Below, one piece after another: positions 53,112-63,653 of a stretch of 64,000 bases of DNA. The position numbers and the translations under genes were made by a program. How positions within the stretch are numbered: the stretch's first letter is position 1; each line of letters starts with the position of its first letter. Origin of the DNA: Achromobacter sp. AONIH1. Lineage in GTDB: Bacteria; Pseudomonadota; Gammaproteobacteria; Burkholderiales; Burkholderiaceae_B. The notes beneath the pieces are model-generated. The model was not told the origin of the DNA and ran no database searches. It saw only the letters and a program-made list of their open reading frames with translations. Location: contig NZ_CP026124.1 in assembly GCF_002902905.1 (NCBI RefSeq), positions 3,658,001-3,722,000 on the forward strand, written 5' to 3'.

Positions 53112-54445
53112 GATGCCTCCTTGGATTTGATGCCGCGATCGGGACTGGTCCAGCGCGCGCGGCGGACCTGCCTGCGCAGCATGACCTTGGGAAAGCTCAC
53201 CAGCGTGGTGAGCAGGCTCACCATCCAGTAGGCCAGCGGATACCAGATGACCCAGTAGAGCGAGCGCGCCAGCCCTGGCTCGTAGCGGCGGTCGATCAGG
53301 ATGCTGACGGCGAACTGCAGCAGGCAGACCACCGCCAGCATCATGCCGGTGAAGGCCGGCGGCAGCAGGCTGGCGATGTGCATGTTGTTGGGCAGCGCGA
53401 CGACCTGGCTGACCAGCCACAGCAGCACCGAGATGGCGAAGGCGAAGGACCAGGCCGTGGACAGGCAGAATTCCGCCATCAGCGGCCACAGTCGGCGGTG
53501 GCGCCAGTTCCAGATCGAGCGCAGATTCTTCAGGAAGACCTCGGCGCCGCCCTGGGCCCAGCGCAGCCGCTGCTTCCACAGCCCGCGCAGCGTCTCGGGC
53601 ATCAGGATCCAGCACAGGCCGCGCGGTTCGTAGAAGATCGACCAGTGATCGCGCTGCAGTTTCCAGCTGATGTCGATGTCCTCGGTGATCATGTCCAGGC
53701 TCCAGTAGCCGACCCGGTCCAGCGCCGTGCGGCGGAACGCCGCCACCACGCCGGACACGGTGAATACCTGGCCGTAGACCCGCTGCGTGCGCTTGATCAG
53801 GCCGATGATGGACGAGAACTCGCCCACCTGGATGCGGCCGATCAGCGTGGAGCGCGTGCGGATGCGCGGATTGCCCGTGACCGCGCCCACGCGCGGGTTG
53901 TCGATCAGCGGCGCCACCAGGTAGGCGGCGGCGTCCGGATCCAGCATGGCGTCGCCGTCGATGCAGACCAGGTATTCGCTGCGGGCCGCCAGCGCGCCCA
54001 TGCGCAGCGCCATGGCCTTGCCCTGGTTCTGCGCCAGGTGCACCACGCGCAGCCGCTCGTGTTGCGCGGCCAGGCGATCCAGCATCTGCGCCGTGCCGTC
54101 GCTGGAGCCGTCGTTGATGGCGATGACCTCGATGTGGGGATAGTTCTGGTTCAGCGCGGCCAGCAGCGTGTCTTCGCCGTTGTCGGCCTCGTTGTAGCAG
54201 GGCACCAGGATGGAAACCAGCGGATTGCCGGCCAGGGCCGGTGCTTCGCGGCGCGCGCCCCAGGCCCAGTGGCGCTCCCAGTGCCACCAGTAGTACAGGC
54301 CGCCGGCCATCCACAGGCCGGACATGAACAGCGGGTAGAAGAACACGAATCCCAGCAGCGCCTGGCTGGTCAGCGCCAGGGCGAAGCCGAAGGGCGCGCT
54401 CAGCACCGCGCACAGGATGAGCAGGGCGAGAAGACGGTCGATCAT
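53108..54445 (-). CDS. pgaC: Poly-beta-1,6-N-acetylglucosamine synthase
   Basis: The 445-residue inner-membrane GT2 glycosyltransferase polymerises UDP-GlcNAc. It has two N-terminal membrane segments and the GT2 catalytic core with [16 protein letters not shown] (near residue 111), DGDAMLDP (near 163), [10 protein letters not shown] and the processive QxxRW motif as QRLRW. Further C-terminal membrane segments follow. ATG 54445 overlaps the pgaB stop by ATGA, so translation is coupled; a GTG at 54460 is possible but less likely. It is called bpsC in Bordetella. Confidence 0.95.
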   Translation of the reverse strand: MIDRLLALLILCAVLSAPFGFALALTSQALLGFVFFYPLFMSGLWMAGGLYYWWHWERHWAWGARREAPALAGNPLVSILVPCYNEADNGEDTLLAALNQNYPHIEVIAINDGSSDGTAQMLDRLAAQHERLRVVHLAQNQGKAMALRMGALAARSEYLVCIDGDAMLDPDAAAYLVAPLIDNPRVGAVTGNPRIRTRSTLIGRIQVGEFSSIIGLIKRTQRVYGQVFTVSGVVAAFRRTALDRVGYWSLDMITEDIDISWKLQRDHWSIFYEPRGLCWILMPETLRGLWKQRLRWAQGGAEVFLKNLRSIWNWRHRRLWPLMAEFCLSTAWSFAFAISVLLWLVSQVVALPNNMHIASLLPPAFTGMMLAVVCLLQFAVSILIDRRYEPGLARSLYWVIWYPLAYWMVSLLTTLVSFPKVMLRRQVRRARWTSPDRGIKSKEAS

Positions 54446-56487
54446 CGGATGGGGAACCACGCTTCGGAGATGGCGGGCCGGATGCCTTGCAGCCGGGGCT
54501 GGTCTTGCGAGAAATCGTCGGGGTAGTAGCCGAAGCTGCGCGCGCCGCGCAGCTGCAGGCGCTGCATCCAGCCGGCCAGCGTCGCGGTGTCGACGGGCGT
54601 CGGCTCGGGCCGGCTGGGGCCGGTGCGCCAGTCGACGGCCTGCAGCTCGAACACGGTCCGGTCCAGCGCGTCCGGCCGGCGCCTGGCCACCGCGTCGACG
54701 ATGCGGTCCAGCCAGGCCAGTTCCTGGCCCGCCGGCACTTTTTCCATGTAAGGCATGGCCATGGGCGCGGTCCAGTCGTAGGCGTCCAGGAAGTCGTCGG
54801 GGTTCTGCGCGAACCAGGCTTCGCTGGCGGGGTTGAGCAGCGGCTCCGCGTACAGGTTGCGGGCGGTCTTGATGCGCGGGCCGCGCACGGCGCGGGCGCG
54901 CTCGGCCAGTTCGGCGGTGAAATCGACCAGGTGGCGGCTCTTGTAGCGGGTCCAGCGCTGCATCGTCTCGGGATCGGCGCGCAGCGCGGCGATGCTGCCG
55001 GGCAGGCCGGCCTTCTGGTACGCGGCCAGCGCCGCCGGGCCGGCGTCCTCGAAGTCGCCCAGCATCGCGTCATCGTGGAACAGGATGCCGTCGAAGAAGG
55101 CATGGCGCGCCAGGTCTTCGTACAGGTCGCCGATGCGCTGGCGCGCGACCGGATCGAACGGCGACAGGCGGCGGTACAGGTCGGGATCCGGCGCGGGCGC
55201 GGCTTCGGGCCGCTGCGGATCCCAGCGGACCACGCGGGCGATCGACGGGTCCAGGTCCAGCGCCAGCACCGGCATCCAGGCATAGACGAACACATCGGCG
55301 CGGTTGTGCAGCTGCCAGGCGACGCGGTTGAACAGGTCGGCCCGCATCGGCAGCCAGCGGTTCGGGAAGTAGACCGAGCGCACCGGGCCGTCGGCTTGCG
55401 GGTCGGCGTAGGCCTGCAGGAACACGGTGTTGATCTGCATGTCCACGATGCGCTGCACCAGCTCGCCCAGGTTGCGGTCGGTCTGCGCCGGATCGGGATC
55501 GTAGATGTAGTCCAGGTCCACGTGCGCGACGCGCATCGCGGGCACCGTCTCGATGCTGGCCACGCTATTGGCGAAGTGCCGGATCGTGGGGTCGTTGGCC
55601 AGCAGCATGCGCGGCGTGGACATGAGCCGCGCCACGCGGCTGGGGCCGTCTTCCAGCGTCAGTGCCATCTGATAACCCTGTTCGCCGGCGATGCGCAGCG
55701 TGGTGCCGCCCTCGGCGCCATAGGGCCAGACCCAGACGCGCGGCGCCTTGCCGGTGGCGCGGCGGATCTTTTCGCTGATCGCGGCCACGTCGCGGCCCAT
55801 GCGTTGCTCGAAGCCGGCCTCGTTCTCGTAGCGGCCATTGCGCGCGTCGTACTTGCGCACGGCGGCGGCCGGCTCGGTATTGCCCTGGGGATTGGCCAGC
55901 GCGCCGTAGTGCGAGGCGTCGGTGTGGGCGGCGATCTCCACCAGGCCGGAACGCGAGATCTCGCGCACGTCGTTCCAGTCCAGGAAGCGGTCGCGCGGCT
56001 GCATGTTGCCGCCGAAATCGACCTTCCTGTCGGCCGGCGTGTCCATCCACGTGCCCACCGGCGCCAGCACCGCCGGCCAGCCGTAGGCCTTGAGGATGGG
56101 CAGCACGCGGGTCAGGAAGCTGCGGTAGCCATCGTCGAAGGTCAGCAGCACGGCGCGCTCGGGCAGCGGCTTGCCGCCGGGCTGGCGCGCGGCCAGGATC
56201 TGGTCCACCGAGACGGCCTGGTAGCCGTTCTCGCGCAGCCAGTTCAGCTGGTCGACCAGCCGGTCGGTGCGCACGCTGAGAAAGCCCTGGTCGGGGTCTT
56301 CATCTTCCACGTCGTGGTAGGCCAGCGTCAGGAAATGGCCTTGCACCCAGGGTTGGTCGACTGGGGCCACCGGCCGCTCGGCGGGCGCGACGTAGACGGG
56401 GATATCCTTGGCGCAGGCGCCCAGGAGCAGCGTGGCCAGCAATAGCAGGCCCGCGAACAACAGTCGGGGGAATCGAAGTTCAAGCAA
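54442..56487 (-). CDS. pgaB: Poly-GlcNAc N-deacetylase and hydrolase PgaB, lipoprotein
   Basis: The 681-residue outer-membrane lipoprotein has a lipobox LLLGAC (Cys25). An N-terminal polysaccharide deacetylase domain follows with [17 protein letters not shown] and the metal-binding His in [11 protein letters not shown]. The C-terminal domain is a glycoside-hydrolase-like barrel ([16 protein letters not shown]). Partial deacetylation is required for export. I chose TTG 56487 because GGAGA lies seven bases upstream; a GTG at 56505 would add six residues. It precedes pgaC and follows pgaA. It is called bpsB in Bordetella. Confidence 0.95.
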   Translation of the reverse strand: MLELRFPRLLFAGLLLLATLLLGACAKDIPVYVAPAERPVAPVDQPWVQGHFLTLAYHDVEDEDPDQGFLSVRTDRLVDQLNWLRENGYQAVSVDQILAARQPGGKPLPERAVLLTFDDGYRSFLTRVLPILKAYGWPAVLAPVGTWMDTPADRKVDFGGNMQPRDRFLDWNDVREISRSGLVEIAAHTDASHYGALANPQGNTEPAAAVRKYDARNGRYENEAGFEQRMGRDVAAISEKIRRATGKAPRVWVWPYGAEGGTTLRIAGEQGYQMALTLEDGPSRVARLMSTPRMLLANDPTIRHFANSVASIETVPAMRVAHVDLDYIYDPDPAQTDRNLGELVQRIVDMQINTVFLQAYADPQADGPVRSVYFPNRWLPMRADLFNRVAWQLHNRADVFVYAWMPVLALDLDPSIARVVRWDPQRPEAAPAPDPDLYRRLSPFDPVARQRIGDLYEDLARHAFFDGILFHDDAMLGDFEDAGPAALAAYQKAGLPGSIAALRADPETMQRWTRYKSRHLVDFTAELAERARAVRGPRIKTARNLYAEPLLNPASEAWFAQNPDDFLDAYDWTAPMAMPYMEKVPAGQELAWLDRIVDAVARRRPDALDRTVFELQAVDWRTGPSRPEPTPVDTATLAGWMQRLQLRGARSFGYYPDDFSQDQPRLQGIRPAISEAWFPIR

Positions 56488-56550
56488 TTCAGTTCTCCGT
56501 GGCACAGCCTCGTCGGGACCGCGCGGAGCCGGCTTTGCCGGTCCGCCGCG

Positions 56551-56574
56551 GCGCCCCCTTGAGGGGGGGGGCGC
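56551..56574. repeat. Hairpin with G9 tract between pgaA and pgaB
   Basis: GCGCCCCC (56551-56558) pairs with GGGGGCGC (56567-56574), and nine G residues run at 56563-56571. It occupies the 114-base gap between pgaA and pgaB, on their transcript as a C9 tract. I recall similar intergenic GC elements in Achromobacter and Bordetella but cannot verify this. Confidence 0.65.
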
Positions 56575-56601
56575 GTAGCGCTGCGGGGGTGGGTCCCATC
56601 T

Positions 56602-59145
56602 TCAAAAGCGGTAGGCAAGATCGAACGTGATGCGCAGCTCGCGCTCGCGCCGGCCGTCATAGGGCCGGCTGACGCCGGTCACCATGGCGCCCATGTCGAG
56701 CACGTCGTTGGCGCGGTAGCGCTGGCCATAGCCCAGCGCGATCACGCCGCCAGTGCCGTAGCCCTGCTGCGTATACGCGCCGGCGCCCAGCGTGCCGATC
56801 TGTTCCCAGGCGTTTTCGTAGCGGCGGTGCAGCGTGTGCGTCAGCCGCAGGCCGGGCAGGACCATCAGGTCCGAGCGCGGGTTGAAGTAGGGGCGTTCCG
56901 CGTCCAGGCTGTTGCGTTGCGAGGACAGTTCCAGCGTCAGGTCGGTCTTCAGGTGCGGCGTGGTGTGGATCCGCTCGCGGCCGTCCAGGCTCAGCGCCCA
57001 GCGCTGGTTGCCGTCGGAAAAGCGCGAGGGCGAGAGCCGCAGCGTCCATTCGCTGCGCTCGTGCGCGCGCCAGCGCGCATAGGCCGACAGGCCGTTGGAC
57101 GAGACGCCGCTGGCCAGCGCGCGCAGCGGCGTGTCGCGCGACAGGCGCTCGGCCGAGCCGCCGATCTGCCAGTGGTCGTCCAGGTCGTAGGCGGCCGACA
57201 GGCGCAGGCCGGTCCTGGCGCCGTGGCCGTACTGGTTGGCGGACACTTCGCCCTCGACCGTCTGGTCGCGGCCGCGCCATTGCGCGCCGGCGCGCGCCCA
57301 GCGGTAGGTGCCGCGGCCTTCCTCGAAGTCGCCGTTGGCGTAGCCGCCGCCGGCGAAGCCGCGCCAGTTGTAGTCCAGCGGCGGCGTATAGATCACCGCG
57401 TCGATGCCGAAATCGCCGCTGCCCGACACCGGGCTGTCAGAGGCCAGGCCACGGTAGCCGCCGATGCGCAGCTCGGCCTTGTTGTGGACTGCCCATTCGC
57501 GCGCCAGCCGGCGCGACAGCGGGTTCTCGGGCGCGCGCGCCAGCGTGTCCCGGCTGAGCGCCTCGGCCTGGCGCCACTCCTGCAGGGCCAGGGCGGTGAA
57601 GCCCTGGCCGTTTTCCACGCCGATGTTGCGCGGCGTCAGCGTCTCGGCCATTTTCAGCGTCCGCTCCGAGGCGCGCGGCAGCGAGCGGGCGCGATACAGC
57701 GCGGCCAGTTCGCTCTTGAGCGTGGAGTTGTTGGGGGCGTTGCGCGCCATGCCTTCCAGGCGCGCCTGGGCCTCGGGCGTATCGTCGGCCTGCAGCCGCG
57801 CGCCGGCGTCGACCTGCATGCTCTGCAGGTGCAGGTCGTTGGGGATGCGCATGGGCTGGCCCTTGACGTAGACCCAGGCCGGATAGCCCTCGCGGGTCTC
57901 GTCCATGACCTGAGAGGCGCCGTCGAAATCCTCGGCCTCGGCCAGCGAGTAGTAGCGGCCGGTCTGGTTGCCCAGCCTGTCCACCGGATCGTCGTCGTGG
58001 CTTTCCTCGGCCTGGGCCACCTGCTGGTAGATGGCGGCGGCCTGCTCCGGCTGGCGCAGATACAGATAGGCGGAAGCGACATCGCCCAGCGCGTAGCGCG
58101 GCACGGCCACGCCCTCGGCGCGCAGCGCCTCGTACTCGCTGGCGAGATCGCGCATGCGGTAGCGCGCGTGCAGCGCGTGCAGGCGGTCGATGCGCGCCCG
58201 GATGACATCGTCGCGGGTCTCGTCGCCTTGTGTCGACCAGGCCGGGATCAGCGCGTCGTAGTGCGCCAGGACGCGATCGGCGATCGCGAACCTGTCGGCC
58301 TCGTTGCGCGTCGGCATCGAGGCCAGGCGCACCTGCTCGGCCAGCGCGTCGGCCTGCAGCCGGCGCATCTGCGCTTCCGTGTACAGCTCGGGCCGGCGCG
58401 TGGCGTGCGTCAACGCCGCGCCGGCCATGCGGGCGCGCTGCAGGGCGAACACGTACTCGCGTTCCACATACGCGGCGCCGGGCATCAGGTCGCGCGCGCG
58501 GTCGGTCGCGTACAACGCTTCAAACGGCGTATTCCTGCGTGCATGGACATAGGCCAGGGCCAGGTGGGCGTCCGCGTCCCGGGGCCGGGCGCGGACCAGT
58601 TGCTCGCCCGCGGCCAGCGCCTCGTCGAGCCGGTCGGCGTCCGCCAGTGTCATGGCCAGGCCGGCGGCGAAGGCGGGCTGGGACGGATAGGCGCGCATGC
58701 CGTCGCGGAACTGCGCCAGCGCTTCCGGCCAGCGGCGCAGGTCGCGCAGCGCGCGCGCCACCGCCAATCGAACGTCGGCGGGCGGCTGCGCGCCGGCGGG
58801 CAGTTGCGCGTAGGTCTGCGTCACCTCGTCGGGCCGGCCCGCCCAGCTGGCCACCAGGATGCGGTCCTGGATGGCGCGCGGGCCGCCGGCCGGACCCAGG
58901 GCGCGCAGCATGGCCAGCGCCGGTTGGTGGTCGCCGGCGCGCGCGCGCTGGATCAGGGCGTCGTAGTCGTCGCCGGCCTGGGCGGGCGCGGGACAGAGCA
59001 GGGGAGCCAGGGCGGCGCAGACGGCCGCGAAGCCGTGGCGCAGGCGGGCGGCGGGCGCAGGCGCCTGCCGGTGGCGTGCTGGCCGTGCGGCGCTCTTGTG
59101 CAGCGCCGACGGCAAGTGTCTTCCTTTCTCGTTCTTCTCGTACAT
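56602..59145 (-). CDS. pgaA: Poly-GlcNAc outer-membrane export porin PgaA
   Basis: The product has a signal peptide (HGFAAVCAALAPLLCPAPAQA), a long TPR superhelix (about residues 60-480) and a C-terminal beta-barrel (about the last 290 residues, ending ELRITFDLAYRF with terminal Phe). The barrel exports partially deacetylated poly-GlcNAc and the TPR part binds PgaB. From ATG 59145 it is 847 residues, against 807 in E. coli. A TTG at 59115 has a better ribosome site (GGAAG) and is an alternative start. It is the first gene of the pgaABCD operon, called bpsA in Bordetella. Confidence 0.94.
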   Translation of the reverse strand: MYEKNEKGRHLPSALHKSAARPARHRQAPAPAARLRHGFAAVCAALAPLLCPAPAQAGDDYDALIQRARAGDHQPALAMLRALGPAGGPRAIQDRILVASWAGRPDEVTQTYAQLPAGAQPPADVRLAVARALRDLRRWPEALAQFRDGMRAYPSQPAFAAGLAMTLADADRLDEALAAGEQLVRARPRDADAHLALAYVHARRNTPFEALYATDRARDLMPGAAYVEREYVFALQRARMAGAALTHATRRPELYTEAQMRRLQADALAEQVRLASMPTRNEADRFAIADRVLAHYDALIPAWSTQGDETRDDVIRARIDRLHALHARYRMRDLASEYEALRAEGVAVPRYALGDVASAYLYLRQPEQAAAIYQQVAQAEESHDDDPVDRLGNQTGRYYSLAEAEDFDGASQVMDETREGYPAWVYVKGQPMRIPNDLHLQSMQVDAGARLQADDTPEAQARLEGMARNAPNNSTLKSELAALYRARSLPRASERTLKMAETLTPRNIGVENGQGFTALALQEWRQAEALSRDTLARAPENPLSRRLAREWAVHNKAELRIGGYRGLASDSPVSGSGDFGIDAVIYTPPLDYNWRGFAGGGYANGDFEEGRGTYRWARAGAQWRGRDQTVEGEVSANQYGHGARTGLRLSAAYDLDDHWQIGGSAERLSRDTPLRALASGVSSNGLSAYARWRAHERSEWTLRLSPSRFSDGNQRWALSLDGRERIHTTPHLKTDLTLELSSQRNSLDAERPYFNPRSDLMVLPGLRLTHTLHRRYENAWEQIGTLGAGAYTQQGYGTGGVIALGYGQRYRANDVLDMGAMVTGVSRPYDGRRERELRITFDLAYRF

Positions 59146-59804
59146 CCGTAATACATCCGCGGTTGCGACATATGGCGTCCACGTCCGAGCCTCCCAGGGG
59201 CGGCCTGCCGCCGGCCGGCCCAACGGGGCCGCCCAGGCTTGCGCCAGCGGCATGGCCGAAAGCGCTCGCGCCCGCGCGGCACGCGCTGGCGTCGGAAGTG
59301 AACAGTGGATTTCTTGATGCGCGGCGCCCGCTGCGGGGACCTTCGCACTCGCGCGATCGGAGTGCATGGCTAGTACGCGCCACGCCCGTAGGGCGTGATC
59401 GCGGCGCTTTCGTCGGCGCCGTCGATAGCCGCAACTTTAGGACGTTTCCTGGAAAGAGACTGTCAATTACTGCAAACAGGCAGCCACGGGCCAACGGCCT
59501 GGCGTATGCTTCTCAGCATCCCGGGATTGCTGCTTGTTTCCAGGGACTTAAAGGTTCAGGGCGGACGGATGCGCGGCCTGTTGGGGCCTCGCGCGCGTGG
59601 TTTCTTTTCGCCGTGTAGGTAACAAAAAGCGTCAGAAATGGATGCATGTAACGCCTTTTGCAATCGGGCCGCGTATCGCGGCTGGTGGCGAGGCGGCGCG
59701 GATTGCCCGTCCCCCCTTCGCAGCGACACGCGCGGGGAAACGAACCCAGTGAAACAGCAATTCCCTAAGGCCTGCGGAGCCCGACGCTCCGGTTGGCAAA
59801 CACC
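59146..59804. other. Intergenic region between pga operon and cyclase gene
   Basis: These 659 bases carry the divergent promoters and long leaders of pgaABCD and the diguanylate cyclase gene. I find no gene. The middle (59400-59520) is less GC-rich than the flanks. A leader of about 300 bases ahead of pgaA would recall the CsrA-regulated leader of E. coli pga, but no CsrA site was tested. Confidence 0.5.
59437..59466 (-). promoter_or_regulatory. Candidate promoter of pgaABCD
   Basis: On the minus strand a perfect TTGACA (59466-59461) is followed after 18 bases by TCCTAA (59442-59437), a weak -10. This is the only consensus -35 in the gap. The -10 mismatch fits a promoter that needs an activator. 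Confidence 0.4.
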
Positions 59805-61061
59805 ATGACAACTTCTCTGTTCTTCCTGATGTGGGGGCTGGCCACCGCGCTGGCCATGCCACTGTTGTTGCAGTTTCACGCCAGCGGCGTGCCTGGCGTG
59901 CGTGCCTTCATGCTGGCGAACGCGCTGACCGTGCTGTCCCTGCTGCTGTACGCGGCGGGCAGCTTCCTGCCGCTGAACGCGACCGTGATGGTGTCCAATG
60001 CCGCGTGGATCAGCGCGTTGGCCTTGGTCTATGTGGGCGTGCGGCAGTTCTTCGGGCTGCATCCGCAGGTGTGGCGCAGCGCCGCCCTGGCGATTCTGTG
60101 CGTCGTGGTGATGACGGCCATGCTGTATGGACAGGATCGCGTGGCCGCGCGCATCGTGCTGTTTTCCGTGATCACCTGCGTGGGCATGGGCGCCACGGCC
60201 TGCGTGATCTTCGACGGGCGCAGGCAGATCCGCACGCGCGGCGTGGCGCTGTACCTTCTGCTGTCCATCCTTGGGCTGGCGGCGCTGCATCTGCTGCGCG
60301 TGCTGGTCTACGGCCTGGGCTGGGAAGCGCCCGGCTCGATGCTGCATCCCACGCCCTGGGCACTGTTCTTCATTGTCGGCGGCTCGGTGACCGTGCCGGC
60401 GCTGTTCCTGGCGTTGTTGCTGCTGGTGCAGACCCGGATGTCCGAGCGCATGCAGGAGGCGCTGACCTTCGACAGCCTGACGCAGGCCTACTCGCGGCGC
60501 AGCTTCATGGACGAGCTGCAGCACGAACTCAGGCGCTGCGAGCGTAACGACGGCCGGCTGGTGGTGCTGTTGCTGGACATCGATTTCTTCAAGGCGATCA
60601 ATGACCGCCATGGTCACGCCACCGGCGACCAGGCGCTGCGACATTTTGCGCGGGTGGTGCAGCGCGCGGTGCGCGCCAGCGACCGCTTCGGCCGCCTGGG
60701 CGGCGAGGAATTCGCGTTGCTGATGTACGACTGCGAGCCCGCCAGCGCGTTGGTGCAGGCGCAGCGCGTGTGCGATGCGCTGCGCGATGCGCCGCTGCAT
60801 ACCGTGGATGGCGAGATCAGGATGACCGTCAGCGGCGGCTTGGCCGCCTACCGGCGCGGCGATACGGCGGACGGCATCCTGGCGCGCGCCGACGTGGCGT
60901 TGTACCGCGCCAAGGAACTGGGCCGCGACCGGGTGGAAACCGGCGGCTCGGTCGGTTTCGGCGCGGCCGCGACCTGGGACTGGACGGCGCAGGGCGGGGC
61001 GGAAGCGGCCAATGCGGCCGTCGCGGCCAGCCCCGCGGGATCGAAGGCGACTACGGCTTGA
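59805..61061 (+). CDS. Membrane-bound diguanylate cyclase (GGDEF)
   Basis: The 418-residue protein has about six to seven N-terminal membrane segments (residues 1-220, no recognised sensory family). A GGDEF domain follows with the active site GGEEF at residues 299-303, an I-site RASD at 290-293 and the nucleotide motif DIDFFKAINDRHGHATGD. All residues needed for activity and product inhibition are present. It diverges from pgaABCD. c-di-GMP activates PgaC/PgaD in E. coli, so this enzyme is a likely local activator of polymer synthesis. ATG 59805 is used. Its end overlaps the S9 peptidase gene end by 11 bases. Confidence 0.93.
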   Translation: MTTSLFFLMWGLATALAMPLLLQFHASGVPGVRAFMLANALTVLSLLLYAAGSFLPLNATVMVSNAAWISALALVYVGVRQFFGLHPQVWRSAALAILCVVVMTAMLYGQDRVAARIVLFSVITCVGMGATACVIFDGRRQIRTRGVALYLLLSILGLAALHLLRVLVYGLGWEAPGSMLHPTPWALFFIVGGSVTVPALFLALLLLVQTRMSERMQEALTFDSLTQAYSRRSFMDELQHELRRCERNDGRLVVLLLDIDFFKAINDRHGHATGDQALRHFARVVQRAVRASDRFGRLGGEEFALLMYDCEPASALVQAQRVCDALRDAPLHTVDGEIRMTVSGGLAAYRRGDTADGILARADVALYRAKELGRDRVETGGSVGFGAAATWDWTAQGGAEAANAAVAASPAGSKATTA

Positions 61062-62964
61062 GGTGCTGGAGCAGGAACTTCTCCATGGCCTCGTAGAACT
61101 CGAACTTGTTCTCGTCGTTGTGGAAGCCGTGGCCCTCGTTGTCCTTGACCATGTACTCCACGTTGACGCCGCGCGCCTTCAGCGCCTTGACCATCTGGTC
61201 GCTTTCGTCCTTGTTGACGCGCGGATCCTTGGCGCCCTGGGCCACGAACAGCGGCGTCTTGATGCGGTCCGCGTGCAGCGCCGGCGAGGTCGCGGCCAGG
61301 CGGTCCTTGTCGCGCACGGGGTCGCCCACCATGTCCTGCATCTTGGCCAGCATCGGCTTCCAATAGGGCGGGATGGTCTGCATGAAGGTGAACAGGTTGG
61401 ACACGCCCACGTAGTCCACCGCCGCCGCGTACAGGTCGGGCGTGAACGCCACGCCGGCCAGCGTGGCGTAGCCGCCGTAGCTGGCGCCGTAGATGCCGAC
61501 GCGCTTGGGATCGGCGATGCCCTGCTTGACCAGCCAGGCCACGCCATCGCTGATGTCGTCCTGCATCTTCAGGCCCCACTGGCCGAAGCCGGCTTCCCAG
61601 AAGCGGCGGCCATAGCCGGTCGAGCCCCGGAAGTTCATCTGCAGCACGCAGAAACCCCGGTTCGCCAGGAATTGCACTTCGGGGTTGTAGCCCCAGCCGT
61701 CGCGCGCCCAGGGACCGCCGTGCGGATTGACGATGCACGCCAGGTTCTTCGGATCGCGGCCAGCCGGCAGCGTCAGGTATCCGTGGATGGTGAGGCCGTC
61801 GCGGCTCTGGTAGCTGATCGGCTGCACGCGCGCCATGCCGGACTCCGGCAGCGACGGGTTCAGGTCGGCCAGCTTGCTCAGCGTGTCCGAGGCAGCGTCG
61901 TACAGGTATCGCGAGCCCGGCGTGCGGTCGTTGTAGGCGGCGACGATGAACTTGTTCTCATCGCGGTTCGAACCCTGCAGGGCCAGGTCGTAGCCGGGCA
62001 GCTTGGCCGTCAGCTTCTTGAACAGCGTTTCGGTCTGGGCGTCGAAGAACTTGTACTGCGGCTTGTCGGTCTGGTAGACGGCCAGGGTCAGCACGCGGCG
62101 TTTGCGCGAGTAGGCGGCCGCGTCCAGGTCGACTTCCTGCGGTGCGTAGATTTCTTCCTCGACATCGGGCCTGGCCGGGTCGATGACAACCAGCGCCAGC
62201 TTGTCGCGGCCTCGGTTGGACTGGGCGTAGAGCTTCTTGTCGTCGAAGGTGAAGAAGGCCGGATGGACGCTGGTGCGGTAGTCGGTGGTGATCAGCGGCC
62301 GGAATTCGGCGGCCTCGTCGTCGCGGTAGAGCAGGGTGGTGTTCAGGCCGTCGCTGGCGACGGCGGCGCGCAGCTTGCCGGCATGGTCGGTCTGCCAGCC
62401 GACGATGTTGCCGGGATTGCGCGCCACCAGCTCGGCGGCGCCGCTGCGCACGTTGACGCGGTACACGTCGAAGACCTGCGGATCGCGCTGGTTGTGCGTG
62501 ACCAGCACGTGGTCCGGATCGTCCTCCAGGTCGTCGATGATGCTGGCGCGCACGTTGTCGTAGGGCGTCAGGTCGGTGACCTTGCCGGTCCTGGCGTCCA
62601 CCGCCAGGACGTGGAAGTTCTCGTCGCCGCCGAAGTCCTTCTGGTAGAGCACCACGTCGGGGCCTTTCCAGAAGAAATTGCTGATGTCGCGCGCGGTTTC
62701 GCTGGTGAGCTTGCGCGGTTCGCCCACGAGCGCGCTGCCGTCAAGCGGCTGCACGAAGATGTTCATGCGCGCCGGGCTGCCGTCCGTGCTGGCCGGCTGC
62801 ATGAAGCCCAGCGTCTTGCCGTCTTCGGACAGGCGGAAGTAGCCGCGCTCGGGGTTGCGGAAGAAGTCCTTCAGCGGATAGCGCGGCGGCTGCGCGGCGC
62901 TGGCGCCCAGCGAGGCGCCCAGGATGCTGGCGGCGAAAAGGGTGTGTTTCATGAACGAAATCAA
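61051..62964 (-). CDS. Periplasmic S9 family prolyl oligopeptidase-like peptidase
   Basis: The 637-residue enzyme has a Sec signal ([20 protein letters not shown]), a seven-blade beta-propeller (about residues 40-370) and a C-terminal alpha/beta-hydrolase. The catalytic Ser495 lies in [12 protein letters not shown], the Asp in QGAKDPRVN and the His in [10 protein letters not shown]. The family cleaves short peptides, often after Pro. TTG 62964 has GGAG at a good distance; ATG 62952 is the alternative and removes four residues. It converges with the diguanylate cyclase. Confidence 0.92.
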   Translation of the reverse strand: MISFMKHTLFAASILGASLGASAAQPPRYPLKDFFRNPERGYFRLSEDGKTLGFMQPASTDGSPARMNIFVQPLDGSALVGEPRKLTSETARDISNFFWKGPDVVLYQKDFGGDENFHVLAVDARTGKVTDLTPYDNVRASIIDDLEDDPDHVLVTHNQRDPQVFDVYRVNVRSGAAELVARNPGNIVGWQTDHAGKLRAAVASDGLNTTLLYRDDEAAEFRPLITTDYRTSVHPAFFTFDDKKLYAQSNRGRDKLALVVIDPARPDVEEEIYAPQEVDLDAAAYSRKRRVLTLAVYQTDKPQYKFFDAQTETLFKKLTAKLPGYDLALQGSNRDENKFIVAAYNDRTPGSRYLYDAASDTLSKLADLNPSLPESGMARVQPISYQSRDGLTIHGYLTLPAGRDPKNLACIVNPHGGPWARDGWGYNPEVQFLANRGFCVLQMNFRGSTGYGRRFWEAGFGQWGLKMQDDISDGVAWLVKQGIADPKRVGIYGASYGGYATLAGVAFTPDLYAAAVDYVGVSNLFTFMQTIPPYWKPMLAKMQDMVGDPVRDKDRLAATSPALHADRIKTPLFVAQGAKDPRVNKDESDQMVKALKARGVNVEYMVKDNEGHGFHNDENKFEFYEAMEKFLLQHLKP

Positions 62965-63194
62965 GATGGGATCTCCATGGATTTCCGTGCCCGCGCGGCC
63001 GGCGGCCCTGGCAAGCGGGGCGCGGCCGCGAGGTAGGGGGCGCGCATAGCGCCGGCGGCGCGTTCGATCATGCCATAGGCGCGGCGGGGGTGTCGAACCG
63101 CCCGGCGGCGCGCGCCGGACGCGGGGCGGAGACAGGCTGTTTCTGCGCCGGGCCGGTTTGCGTGATAATCGCGCCTATCAATCTGGAGAGACTT

Positions 63195-63638
63195 ATGTAC
63201 AGGAATCTGGTCGCCTGCGCGCTGGCGCTCGGCCTTGCCGGCTGCTCGGTGGGCATCTCGGGCGACGGTTCGTCGCCCCACACCGAATTCAAGGCGGCGG
63301 TGAACTACAAGGACGCCTACGACGCGGCCATCCGGCAGGCCAATGCCTGCCTGCGCAGCACCGACAACGCCTACCGCGTGGTGCCCAGCCTGGACGAGGC
63401 CTCGCGCTCGGGCGAGGTCCGCGTGCTGGCGCCCTTCGCCGATACCGAGATGACGCGCGTGAACGTCAAGGCCGCCGGCGACAAGAGCACCGATGTTCGC
63501 ATCGTGGTCTGGGGCAAGGGCACCTGGGACGTGGAGGCGCTGCGCGCCATGAAGGACGCCGTGTCCTACAACCTGGTGTCCTGCAGTTCCTTCATGCCGC
63601 GCGATCCGCAGCCGCAGACGCCCGCGCCGAAGAAATAG
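63195..63638 (+). CDS. Lipoprotein of unknown function
   Basis: The 147-residue protein has a lipobox GLAGC (Cys17) and a mature domain with two further Cys (ANACLRST and LVSCSSF), probably a disulfide. The pattern YKDAYDAAIRQANACLRSTD, then RVNVKAAGDKSTDVRIVVWG, suggests a small alpha/beta periplasmic domain. ATG 63195 follows GGAGAG. I recognise the style from Bordetella-type small lipoproteins but not a function. Confidence 0.85.
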   Translation: MYRNLVACALALGLAGCSVGISGDGSSPHTEFKAAVNYKDAYDAAIRQANACLRSTDNAYRVVPSLDEASRSGEVRVLAPFADTEMTRVNVKAAGDKSTDVRIVVWGKGTWDVEALRAMKDAVSYNLVSCSSFMPRDPQPQTPAPKK

Positions 63639-63653
63639 TCGGGCGGGGCCGGT

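Noticed and set aside
54487..56445. A 652-codon plus-strand frame opposite pgaB
   Set aside because: Antisense shadow of PgaB; the translated sequence is repetitive and His/Gln-rich.
59556..60800. A 414-codon minus-strand frame opposite the cyclase gene
   Set aside because: It covers the GGDEF active site on the other strand and has low-complexity His/Gln content.
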